Shown here: positions 32,825 through 41,326 of the stretch, in pieces | Layout of the letters: each line of letters begins with the position of its first letter | How positions within the stretch are numbered: position 1 is the stretch's first letter | Source: CAYMPH01 sp964392365 | GTDB taxonomy: Bacteria > Spirochaetota > UBA4802 > UBA5550 | Reading direction: 5' to 3' | NCBI GenBank assembly: GCA_964392365.1 | Contig: CAYMPH010000024.1 | Location: forward strand, 1-47,550 | DNA length: 47,550 nucleotides | The notes under the pieces: generated by a model | Told to the model about the DNA's origin: nothing | What the model saw: only the letters and a program-made list of their open reading frames with translations | The model's database searches: none | Position numbers and translations under genes: made by a program

Positions 32825-33592
32825 ATGGGACTGGAAAAAAAAATAATTATATCAACAAGGGCTGAATCCGGTGATGATGAGTTTGAAAATTATCTTATTG
32901 AACGGGGTGCGTCTGTTTATAATATGCCTATGATTGAAATTATAGCTCTTGAGCCGGATTCTAAAATTATTTCTGTGATAAATAATCTCAATTCCTTCGG
33001 CTGGCTGATATTTACGAGCAGAAACGGTGTTAAATATTTCCTGTCATTGCTGGATGAACAGAAAATTAATTACGGGAAATTGTCTTTATTGAAAATTGCA
33101 GTTCTCGGTAAAAAAACAGCAAAAGAGCTTGAACGGAACGGGCTTCATCCATATTTCGTATCATCAGGAAGGGATTCAAGCGATTTTATATTGGAATTGA
33201 TTAATGATAATATAAAAGAAAATGATAATGTTCTGCTTGTGCTTGGCGATCTGGCAGATAATTTAATTCAGGACAGTATTTCCGGTTTTTCAAATGCTTC
33301 ACGCATAAATGTATACAAGACTATGCCTGTTGCAAATCACGATCCGGATATAATGGACCTTGTAAATTCTGGCAGCTATGATTTACTGACATTTATGAGC
33401 CCTTCTGCATTAGAGAGGTTCATGGAATTAAGCGTGCAGCATGGATTAAAGAATTGCTACCGTATCGCCTGTATAGGCAGAACAACTGAAAAAGCAGCAA
33501 GATCGTGTAAACTTGTTCCATTGATTGTACCTGCAAAACCTGACTGGCTTTCATTTGCAATGGAAATAGAAAATTATTTCAGTTTAAACTAA
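32825..33592 (+). CDS. hemD: Uroporphyrinogen-III synthase
   Basis: Closes and inverts ring D of hydroxymethylbilane to give uroporphyrinogen III. HemD sequences are poorly conserved, but the 255-residue protein shows the expected two-lobed plan. Lobe 1 starts with KIIISTRAESGDDEFENYLIERGA and has GWLIFTSRNGVKYFL; lobe 2 contains VYKTMPV and YDLLTFMSPSALERFMEL, the conserved TFTSxSAV-type motif, and ends near ACIGRTTEKAARS. Its position between hemC and hemB makes the call firm. 21 bases follow the hemC stop. Confidence 0.92.
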   Translation: MGLEKKIIISTRAESGDDEFENYLIERGASVYNMPMIEIIALEPDSKIISVINNLNSFGWLIFTSRNGVKYFLSLLDEQKINYGKLSLLKIAVLGKKTAKELERNGLHPYFVSSGRDSSDFILELINDNIKENDNVLLVLGDLADNLIQDSISGFSNASRINVYKTMPVANHDPDIMDLVNSGSYDLLTFMSPSALERFMELSVQHGLKNCYRIACIGRTTEKAARSCKLVPLIVPAKPDWLSFAMEIENYFSLN

Positions 33593-33621
33593 AATAACTT
33601 TATTTTTTAAAGGAAAAAGAT

Positions 33622-34605
33622 ATGGCGTTTCCTGAAACAAGACTTAGAAGATTACGTACCGGTCCGATTATCAGAAATATGATTTCTGAAACCTCTTTAA
33701 GCGCAAATGATTTAATCATGCCTCTTTTTGTATGCCATGGAGATAAAGTCAGTGATCCGGTTGCTTCAATGCCCGGGGTCAGCAGGCTTTCTGTTGATTT
33801 ACTTGTTGAAGAGTGCAGAAAAATTATTGATTGCGGAGTGAGGTCTGTTCTGCTTTTCGGAATTCCTGATCATAAGGATGAGCACGGACTTGTTGCCTGT
33901 GATGATAATGGAATTGTGCAACAGGCAATCAGGGCTTTAAAGCATGAATTTGCCGGTAATTTATTAATCATTGCTGATGTCTGCAACTGTGAATATACAA
34001 CTCACGGCCATTGCGGTACAATAGTTGATAATGATGTTGATAATGATTTAACTCTTGAAACGCTATCTAAGCAGTCTGTATCTTTAGCCCGTGCAGGTGC
34101 TGATGTAATTGCACCGAGTGATATGATGGATGGACGGGTAGGGCGCATAAGATCTGTTCTTGATAAAAACGGCTTTTCAAATACTCTGATAATGTCTTAT
34201 TCAGCAAAGTATGCATCCGGTTTCTACGGGCCTTTCCGCGAAGCAGCAGGATCTGAACCGAAATATGGCGACCGCAGAAGCTATCAGATGAATCCTGCAA
34301 ATTCAGATGAGGCTATGCGGGAAATTGCTCTTGACATAGATGAAGGTGCAGACATCATCATGATAAAGCCGGCATTGAGCTATCTCGATATAATCTACAG
34401 GGCAAAGAATGAATTTAATATTCCGGTTGCAGCATATAATGTAAGCGGGGAATATTCAATGATAAAGGCAGCTGCGTCAAACGGATGGATTGATGAAGAG
34501 AGGGTAATGATGGAAGCCGCAATTTCTATTAAAAGAGCAGGGGCTGATATCATTATTACTTATTTTGCAAAGGAAATCGCAACTGTTCTTAATAGGACAA
34601 ATTAA
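33622..34605 (+). CDS. hemB: Delta-aminolevulinic acid dehydratase (porphobilinogen synthase)
   Basis: Condenses two 5-aminolevulinates to porphobilinogen. A 327-residue protein with RLRRLRTGPIIRNM at the start, the catalytic zinc Cys cluster in ADVCNCEYTTHGHCG (so zinc-type rather than the Asp-rich magnesium type), and the two Schiff-base lysines in MSYSAKYASGFYGPFREA and IMIKPALSYLDI. AAAGGA lies 7 bases before the ATG. It is followed after 3 bases by hemL. Confidence 0.97.
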   Translation: MAFPETRLRRLRTGPIIRNMISETSLSANDLIMPLFVCHGDKVSDPVASMPGVSRLSVDLLVEECRKIIDCGVRSVLLFGIPDHKDEHGLVACDDNGIVQQAIRALKHEFAGNLLIIADVCNCEYTTHGHCGTIVDNDVDNDLTLETLSKQSVSLARAGADVIAPSDMMDGRVGRIRSVLDKNGFSNTLIMSYSAKYASGFYGPFREAAGSEPKYGDRRSYQMNPANSDEAMREIALDIDEGADIIMIKPALSYLDIIYRAKNEFNIPVAAYNVSGEYSMIKAAASNGWIDEERVMMEAAISIKRAGADIIITYFAKEIATVLNRTN

Positions 34606-34608
34606 AAA

Positions 34609-35898
34609 ATGAAAATTGAAAAAAGCATAAAAGAATTTAAAAGGGCGGAGAAGGTAATTCCCGGTGGAGTGAATTCCCCGGTCCGCGCTTTTAAAAGTGT
34701 AGGAAGGAATCCTCTAGTAATCAGCCATGCTTTAAAATCACACATATACGATATAGACGGAAACGAATTTATTGATTACGTGGGTTCATGGGGGCCTATG
34801 ATTCTCGGTCATGCGTATGAGCCGATAGTTGAAGCAATATGCAGAGCTGCAGAAAAGGGAACGAGCTACGGCGCACCGACTTCTGCTGAAACCGGAATTG
34901 CAGAACTGATAGTATCTATGGTGCCTTCTGTTGAGATGGTAAGGATGGTAAATTCCGGTACAGAAGCCACTATGAGCGCAATCAGGCTTGCCCGCGGATT
35001 TACACGTAGAGAAAAAATAATTAAATTTGCAGGATGTTATCATGGACATGCAGACAGCTTTCTGATAAAAGCCGGTTCAGGCGCGATAACACTGGGACTG
35101 CCTGACAGTCCTGGAGTGACTTCATCTTCTGCAAAGGATACTTTAATTGCAGAATATAATAATATAGAATCTGTAAAATCTCTTTTCGATGAATATTCAG
35201 ATGAAATCGCAGCTGTAATCATTGAGCCTGTTGCAGGCAACATGGGTGTAGTTCTGCCGGAAAAAGGATTTCTCCAGAGTCTGCGGGATATTACAAAAAA
35301 GCATAATTCTCTTTTAATCTTTGATGAAGTCATCACAGGATTCAGGCTGGCAAAAGGCGGGGCTCAGCAGTATTTCGGCATTTTGCCTGATCTGACAACT
35401 CTAGGTAAAATTATCGGAGGCGGTCTTCCTGTAGGAGCTTATGGAGGGCGAAGGGATATTATGGAACTCCTTGCTCCGGAAGGTCCGGTTTATCAGGCAG
35501 GTACCCTGTCAGGAAATCCTCTGGCAATGGCTGCAGGCCTTGTTATGCTGAAAACCCTGAATGAAAATCCGGACATATATAAAAATCTCGAAATAAAAAC
35601 AGAAAAGTTAACAGCCGGATTATCCAAGGGGCTGAAAGAATCCGGGGTTAAAGCAGTAATCAACAGGATCGGCTCCATGTTTACAATGTTTTTTACTGAA
35701 AACAAGACAGTAAATTCATTTGATGAAGCAATGACATCAAACAGGGATACCTATTCCAGGTATTTCGGTTTATCACTTGAATCAGGAATCTATCTTGCTC
35801 CATCACAGTTCGAAGCAGCTTTTGTTTCAAATGCACATACAGATGAAGATATCGAGCATACAATTGAAGCTGCCGGGAAAGCAATGCTTGAATTATAA
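34609..35898 (+). CDS. hemL: Glutamate-1-semialdehyde 2,1-aminomutase
   Basis: PLP enzyme converting glutamate-1-semialdehyde to 5-aminolevulinate. The 429-residue protein has the family start PGGVNSPVRAFKSVG, RMVNSGTEATMSAIRLARG, FAGCYHGHADSFLIKAGSGA, LIFDEVITGFRLAKGGAQ and the PLP lysine in TTLGKIIGGGLPVGAYGG, then YQAGTLSGNPLAMAAG. Together with hemA it establishes the C5 route rather than ALA synthase. Only 3 bases separate it from hemB, so translation is likely coupled. Confidence 0.97.
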   Translation: MKIEKSIKEFKRAEKVIPGGVNSPVRAFKSVGRNPLVISHALKSHIYDIDGNEFIDYVGSWGPMILGHAYEPIVEAICRAAEKGTSYGAPTSAETGIAELIVSMVPSVEMVRMVNSGTEATMSAIRLARGFTRREKIIKFAGCYHGHADSFLIKAGSGAITLGLPDSPGVTSSSAKDTLIAEYNNIESVKSLFDEYSDEIAAVIIEPVAGNMGVVLPEKGFLQSLRDITKKHNSLLIFDEVITGFRLAKGGAQQYFGILPDLTTLGKIIGGGLPVGAYGGRRDIMELLAPEGPVYQAGTLSGNPLAMAAGLVMLKTLNENPDIYKNLEIKTEKLTAGLSKGLKESGVKAVINRIGSMFTMFFTENKTVNSFDEAMTSNRDTYSRYFGLSLESGIYLAPSQFEAAFVSNAHTDEDIEHTIEAAGKAMLEL

Positions 35899-35919
35899 TC
35901 CATTAATAATCAGGAATAA

Positions 35920-36957
35920 ATGACAAACAATCTATTTAATGATACAGTAAAAGGTATAAAAAGGGAACGTCCGCCTGTGTGGTTTATGCGTCAGGCTGGA
36001 AGGGTATTGCCTGAATATCTGAAACTCCGTGAAAAATATTCTTTCAGGGAGTTGATGACAGAGCCTGAACTGACAGCTGAAGTTACTCTCCAGCCTGTGA
36101 GATCTCTCGGCGTTGACGCAGCCATTCTGTTTTCAGATATTCTTGTTATTCCGGAAGGCCTTGGAATGTCATTAAAGTTTACAGACAAAGGGCCTGTATT
36201 TGACAGTCCATTAAAGCTTATGCCTGATTCAGTAAATGAACTTATGCCGAATCCTTCCTCCCTTGAACATATTTATACTGCTATTGATATAATTAAAAAG
36301 CAGAAACCGGCTGAAACTGCATTAATCGGATTTTGCGGCGCTCCTTTTACAACTTTCTGCTACATGGTAGAGGGCAGCAGCCAGAAACACGATTTTGCAG
36401 CAGCAGTTAATCTTTTATATACCGACAGGAAAAAAGCAGAAATTATTCTTGAGAAAATAACAGACCTGTCAATTGAATATGCCGTTAATCAGGCCAGGCA
36501 TGGGATTGATGCATTCCAGCTTTTTGACACTCATGCAGGACTTATACCTTCTGACTTATATTTTTCTGTTATACTTCCATATGTAAAAAAAATTACAAAT
36601 GCGGTTCGCAGTAAAAATATTCCTGTAATATTTTTCCCAAAAGGCCTTGGCCTTGGAATTTCAAAAATTAATAAAGATGTCACGGACTTTGTATCAATTG
36701 ACTGGCAGAATAATATTGCTGAAGCCAGAAAAATAATTGATCCTAACGTAGGTCTGCAGGGTAATTTTGATATGAGAATTCTTTCAGCTGATGATAGAAA
36801 AATCATCGATTCTGAACTTGAAAAATTTATTCTGTTCGGCAGGGAGAATTATAACTGGATATTCAATACAGGACATGGACTTAATCCCGATAATAAATTT
36901 GAAAATGTAAAATACCTGGTTGAAAAAATCAAGTCTGCCGATTGGATGAGAAGTTGA
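35920..36957 (+). CDS. hemE: Uroporphyrinogen decarboxylase
   Basis: Decarboxylates the four acetate side chains of uroporphyrinogen III to coproporphyrinogen III. The 345-residue protein starts with RPPVWFMRQAGRVLPEYLKLR, the signature with substrate Arg residues, followed by the catalytic Asp in ILFSDILVIPEGLGM, GFCGAPFTTFCYM, AFQLFDTHAG and GLQGNFDMRIL, and ends with IFNTGHGLNPD. AGGA is 4 bases before the ATG. Confidence 0.97.
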   Translation: MTNNLFNDTVKGIKRERPPVWFMRQAGRVLPEYLKLREKYSFRELMTEPELTAEVTLQPVRSLGVDAAILFSDILVIPEGLGMSLKFTDKGPVFDSPLKLMPDSVNELMPNPSSLEHIYTAIDIIKKQKPAETALIGFCGAPFTTFCYMVEGSSQKHDFAAAVNLLYTDRKKAEIILEKITDLSIEYAVNQARHGIDAFQLFDTHAGLIPSDLYFSVILPYVKKITNAVRSKNIPVIFFPKGLGLGISKINKDVTDFVSIDWQNNIAEARKIIDPNVGLQGNFDMRILSADDRKIIDSELEKFILFGRENYNWIFNTGHGLNPDNKFENVKYLVEKIKSADWMRS

Positions 36958-36958
36958 A

Positions 36959-38338
36959 ATGGAAATCAGCAAATATCTACTGGATAAATACAATTCACCT
37001 GTGCCGCGATATACAAGCTATCCGCCTGCAAATCATTTTACAGATGATTTTACATCAGAAGATTTCAAAAGATCTGTAGTTGATTCAAATTCAAAAAGTC
37101 CGCAGAATATTTCCTTTTATATTCATATTCCTTTCTGTAAAAAACTATGTTATTATTGCGGATGCAACAGAATATCTATGCCTGGTAATGAACTGGTCAG
37201 AGATTATATGTCAGCATTGAAGAAAGAGCTTAAAACAGTAATCAATCTGCTTGATAGATCAAGATTTCTTTCACAGATTCATTTCGGCGGAGGCACGCCG
37301 AATGCAATTGAATCTGATTATCTTCTTGAAATAAATGATATAATTTTAAACAGTTTCAATATTATTGAAAATCCGGAAATTGCAATCGAATGCAATCCTG
37401 CATATCTTGATGAAAAATATATATCAGCTCTTGATAAAGCCCGTTTTAACAGATTCAGTCTCGGCATCCAGGATTTTAATCCGGATGTCCTGAAAATTGT
37501 AAACCGTGAAAAGCCGGGAATGCCTGTTTCAGAAATTTTTGAAATAATTAAAGGCAAAAATAAAAATGCAGTTATTAATTTCGATTTAATATACGGTCTT
37601 CCCGGTCAGACTGCTGAGAGTTTTAAAAAAACCATAAACACATCTGCAGCACTTTCTCCTGACAGAATAGTTACTTTTTCGTATGCACACCTTCCTTCAA
37701 TATTTAAAGCACAGCAGATGCTGGAGACAAAGGGTTTGCCTTCTCCGGAGGAAAAGATCAGCATGTATCTGAATACATATAATAATCTTTCTGAAACCGG
37801 ATATAAACCTATAGGACTTGATCACTTCGTAAAACCTGAAGATGAACTTTATACCGCTCTATCAAATCATAATCTTCACAGAAATTTTCAGGGGTACTGT
37901 ACGCGCAGGACAACAGGCCAGGTCTACGGCTTCGGGGTTTCTTCGATCAGTCAGTTTGAGAATTCATTTTTTCAGAAAACAAAATCAATTGAGAAATATA
38001 TTTATGATATTAATAATTCCCTGTTCCCGATTGAAAAAGGTTATATACTTAATGAAGATGAAATGATAGTACAGGAGGCAATTGATGAATTGATGTGCAA
38101 TAAGATTCTGGACCTAAAGCTGCTGGGAAAGAGACTGGAAACTGAAATTGATGTTATTAAAAAAACTCTGGATTTTAAAATTGATTCATTCAAAGATTTT
38201 ATTGAAGATGGCATTATTGAATTTGAAAATGATATAATAAAAATAACTGAGATAGGCATTCTTTTTATACGGAATGTTGCAGCATCGATTGATCCTGTTT
38301 TTAAAAATAAAATTATGAACTATTCAAAATCGGTATGA
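36959..38338 (+). CDS. hemN: Oxygen-independent coproporphyrinogen III dehydrogenase
   Basis: Radical SAM enzyme making protoporphyrinogen IX from coproporphyrinogen III without oxygen. True HemN features are present: PRYTSYPPANHFTDDF at the N-terminus, IHIPFCKKLCYYCGCNRI (Cys-x3-Cys-x2-Cys plus the extra Cys of CGCN), HFGGGTPNA, and RFNRFSLGIQDFNPDVLKIVNR. The 459-residue length fits HemN rather than the shorter HemW/HutW. It starts one base after the hemE stop and overlaps the next gene by ATGA. Having HemN rather than HemF allows heme synthesis under low oxygen up to this step. Confidence 0.96.
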   Translation: MEISKYLLDKYNSPVPRYTSYPPANHFTDDFTSEDFKRSVVDSNSKSPQNISFYIHIPFCKKLCYYCGCNRISMPGNELVRDYMSALKKELKTVINLLDRSRFLSQIHFGGGTPNAIESDYLLEINDIILNSFNIIENPEIAIECNPAYLDEKYISALDKARFNRFSLGIQDFNPDVLKIVNREKPGMPVSEIFEIIKGKNKNAVINFDLIYGLPGQTAESFKKTINTSAALSPDRIVTFSYAHLPSIFKAQQMLETKGLPSPEEKISMYLNTYNNLSETGYKPIGLDHFVKPEDELYTALSNHNLHRNFQGYCTRRTTGQVYGFGVSSISQFENSFFQKTKSIEKYIYDINNSLFPIEKGYILNEDEMIVQEAIDELMCNKILDLKLLGKRLETEIDVIKKTLDFKIDSFKDFIEDGIIEFENDIIKITEIGILFIRNVAASIDPVFKNKIMNYSKSV

Positions 38339-39711
38339 AAATGATAAAAATAAATAATTTAATAATTGGTGCAGGTCTTACAGGTTTAACTACTGCATAT
38401 AATCTGAGTATGGCCGGAAAAAAAGTAATGATTCTGGAAAAAAGCAATAAACCCGGCGGTGTAATTCAAACCATGCGGAAGGATTCGTTTGTTTATGAAT
38501 CAGGTCCCAATTCAGGTGTGATTGCGCATCCGGAGGTGTTTAAGCTTTTTGATGAGTTGAATCACAACTGCACTCTTGAAACTGCAAATACGAATTCAAA
38601 AAAAAGACTGATCTGGAAAAACAATAACTGGCATGCTCTACCATCCGGACTGATTTCTGCTGTCGGGACACCCTTGTTTTCATTAAAGGATAAATTCCGT
38701 ATCCTTGGGGAGCCTTTCCGTAATAAAGGCAATGATCCTGATGAAAATGTTGCTGATCTTGTAAAAAGAAGGCTTGGCAGGAGTTTTCTTGATTATGCTG
38801 TTGATCCGTTTATATCAGGAATTTATGCCGGTGATCCTGAAAAAATAATTACAAGATATGCTTTGCCGAAATTATATAATCTGGAACAGGACTATGGAAG
38901 TTTTATTAAAGGAGCAATAAGGAAGAAGAAACAGATAATGCCTCCGGGTGAAAAAATGCCGACCAGGGAGGTCTTTTCAGCAGCAGGAGGACTCGGGAAA
39001 TTAATTGAAGCTCTGATGAAATCAATCGGACCTGATTCGGTAAAATTCGGCTGCGAAAAAATACTTATTGAAAGAAAAGGCAAGTCTTACGTCACAACAT
39101 TCATTAAAGATAATTCTAAAATTAAAATTGAATCTGATAATATAATTACAACAGTCGGATCTTATGCACTTCCGGAAATTCTTAAATTTATAACAAAAGA
39201 AGAACTCAAGCCGGTTACTGATCTTGAATATGCAAAGGTTATTCAGGTTGCTGTAGGTTTTAAAAAATGGAAAGGAATCAGGCTTGATGCATTTGGCGGA
39301 TTAGTTCCTTCAATTGAAAATAGAAAAATTCTTGGAGTATTGTTCACGTCATCGATTTTTAAAACCAGGGCTCCATCTGAAGGAGCCTTGCTGTCGGTTT
39401 TTATGGGTGGAATAAAAAATAAAAATGTCATAAAGCTTTCAGATGATAAAATTACAGAAATTGTTATTGATGAGATAAGCCGGATGCTTAATGTTGAAAA
39501 TTTTTCACCGGAACTGCTGAAAATATTCCGATATGAGAATGCAATTCCTCAATACGGAATAGATTCCGGTTTAAGATTAAATAGAATATCACTGCTTGAA
39601 AAAAAATTCCCCGGACTTTATCTTGCAGGAAATATCCGCGATGGCATAGGTATGGCAGATAGAATCAGGCAGTCGGCAAATATATCAAAAATAATAATTT
39701 CAAAAAATTAG
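38335..39711 (+). CDS. hemY: Protoporphyrinogen oxidase, FAD-dependent HemY type
   Basis: Oxidises protoporphyrinogen IX to protoporphyrin IX. The 458-residue flavoprotein has IIGAGLTGLTTAYNLSMAGKK, ILEKSNKPGGVIQTM, YESGPNS, VDPFISGIYAGDPEKI and the C-terminal FAD site LYLAGNIRDGIGMADRI. This is the HemY (PPOX) family, often annotated hemG, and unrelated to flavodoxin-like HemG or membrane HemJ. HemY normally uses O2, in contrast to HemN upstream. Coproporphyrinogen oxidation in the alternative route is unlikely because HemN is present and no HemQ is seen. ATGA overlap with hemN. Confidence 0.94.
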   Translation: MKMIKINNLIIGAGLTGLTTAYNLSMAGKKVMILEKSNKPGGVIQTMRKDSFVYESGPNSGVIAHPEVFKLFDELNHNCTLETANTNSKKRLIWKNNNWHALPSGLISAVGTPLFSLKDKFRILGEPFRNKGNDPDENVADLVKRRLGRSFLDYAVDPFISGIYAGDPEKIITRYALPKLYNLEQDYGSFIKGAIRKKKQIMPPGEKMPTREVFSAAGGLGKLIEALMKSIGPDSVKFGCEKILIERKGKSYVTTFIKDNSKIKIESDNIITTVGSYALPEILKFITKEELKPVTDLEYAKVIQVAVGFKKWKGIRLDAFGGLVPSIENRKILGVLFTSSIFKTRAPSEGALLSVFMGGIKNKNVIKLSDDKITEIVIDEISRMLNVENFSPELLKIFRYENAIPQYGIDSGLRLNRISLLEKKFPGLYLAGNIRDGIGMADRIRQSANISKIIISKN

Positions 39712-39720
39712 CAGGCATTG

Positions 39721-40737
39721 ATGATAATAAAGAGAACTGCTATACTTCTTGTAAATACAGGATCACCGGACAGCCATGATGTAAAATCCGTCCGCAGCTA
39801 TTTAAAACAGTTCCTTAATGATCCGCGGGTTATAGTTATGCCGAAACTTCTGCGGCATATACTTGTAAACTGTATTATAGTCCCATTCCGTGCACCTAAA
39901 TCTGCATTAAAATATAAAGCAATCTGGGACGGCAGTTCGTTTCCATTGATCCGGCATTCCGTGAACCTGGCTGAAAAATTAAAAACAAAATTTGATGGAA
40001 ACAAAGCAGTATTTCTTGCAATGAGATATGGAAATCCTGGAATTGAAGATTCGATTTATCAGATTAAAAATGAAAATTTTGATGAAATTATTCTGCTTCC
40101 TCTTTTTCCTCAGTATTCTTCAGCAACCACAGGATCAATTATTGAATTTACACTTAATAAATTAAGAAAAGCGGATTATTTTCCTGAACTAAAAGCTGTT
40201 ATACATTTTTATAAAGAACCTGCTTTTATCAGGGCTTTTGCTTCCAGGGTGCGTGAATATTATCCTGAAGAATTTGAGTTTATTCTTTTTTCTTTTCATG
40301 GTCTTCCGCTTAAGCAGGTTGAGGCTGTATATCCGGATGAAAATATTATTAGATTTAATTATATTAAACATAGTCCGGGAAATGAAAGACTTAATTATCA
40401 GAAAAGCTGCTGCGAAACTGCAAAACTGATTGCAGATGAACTTGGTCTTGCAGATGATAAATATTCAGTAACTTTTCAATCAAGGCTTTCAAAAAACTGG
40501 CTTTCGCCATTTACTGATTCAATATTAATTGAAAAGGCTCAAAGCGGAATAAAAAGCATTCTAATAGTTTCCCCTTCATTTGTGGCAGACTGTCTTGAAA
40601 CAATTCACGAGCTTGGTGTAGAATACGCAGGGCTTTTCAAAAAATATGGCGGAACGAGAATTGAATATGTTGAAAGCCTTAATGACAGCGATGAATGGGC
40701 GGATGCAGTTTTAAAGATTGCCGGGAATCCATTTTAA
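39721..40737 (+). CDS. hemH: Ferrochelatase
   Basis: Inserts ferrous iron into protoporphyrin IX, the last step of heme synthesis. The 338-residue protein starts with AILLVNTGSPDSHDVKSVRSYLKQFLNDPRVI, has MRYGNPGIED and LPLFPQYSSATTGS, the catalytic His in LFSFHGLPLKQV, the VTFQSRL-SKNWLSPFTD segment, and the catalytic Glu in SPSFVADCLETIHELG. The ATG at 39721, 5 bases after GCAGG, is chosen over the adjacent TTG. It ends the operon; I see no clear terminator after it. Confidence 0.96.
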   Translation: MIIKRTAILLVNTGSPDSHDVKSVRSYLKQFLNDPRVIVMPKLLRHILVNCIIVPFRAPKSALKYKAIWDGSSFPLIRHSVNLAEKLKTKFDGNKAVFLAMRYGNPGIEDSIYQIKNENFDEIILLPLFPQYSSATTGSIIEFTLNKLRKADYFPELKAVIHFYKEPAFIRAFASRVREYYPEEFEFILFSFHGLPLKQVEAVYPDENIIRFNYIKHSPGNERLNYQKSCCETAKLIADELGLADDKYSVTFQSRLSKNWLSPFTDSILIEKAQSGIKSILIVSPSFVADCLETIHELGVEYAGLFKKYGGTRIEYVESLNDSDEWADAVLKIAGNPF

Positions 40738-40874
40738 TATTTTTTCCGCAGTTATAAAGACAGGAAATTTAGTTGATTTTATTTATGAAAAGTAAATGCT
40801 AGTCTCCTCCAGTTTAGGATTCTGAAAAACTATTTTAATAATCAAGTAAACTTTAAAAAAATAAGGTGGTACTA

Positions 40875-41216
40875 ATGCTCAGATCAATTATTCTCTCTCT
40901 TTTTATTGTTTTTTCATTTTTAGTTTTAATTAATGCATCACCTGAGAATTCTGATAATCCTTTTTTTAAAGAATGTCTTAAGGAAACTGAAGGCAGACAA
41001 TTTAATATTTCCATTAATGATAAGGAAACCTGTGTTGTGGTTCGTGAAGTCCGCTGCAGTAAAAGTGGAAAAACTTATAAAGGTGCCTATATGTACAGCA
41101 AGTGCGGCAATATGAATGAATCCACACGCCGAAGAGGAACTGCTGTGTTTAAAGAAATATGCCCTGTTGCTCTTGAAAAGTTCGGAAATGTCTGTGCAGA
41201 ACTTAACGGTAAATAA
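40875..41216 (+). CDS. Small secreted cysteine-rich protein, unknown
   Basis: A 113-residue protein with a signal peptide (LRSIILSLFIVFSFLVLINA) and a mature part of about 90 residues containing six cysteines (in KECLKE, ETCVVV, VRCSKS, SKCGNM, EICPVA and NVCAEL), probably three disulfides. I recognise no family. AAGGTGG is 5 bases before the ATG at 40875; the upstream in-frame GTG lies inside that ribosome site and is rejected. It follows hemH by 137 bases and faces the large kinase gene; a functional link to heme is not supported. Confidence 0.65.
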   Translation: MLRSIILSLFIVFSFLVLINASPENSDNPFFKECLKETEGRQFNISINDKETCVVVREVRCSKSGKTYKGAYMYSKCGNMNESTRRRGTAVFKEICPVALEKFGNVCAELNGK

Positions 41217-41326
41217 ATTATAATTAATATTTCCGGTTGTTAGAAATAATTTCAGGAAATATAAATTTTCAGATTATTGATATGATATAACCTGTCTTAT
41301 CTGCAGCAGGGAATTATGAAAAGCCT

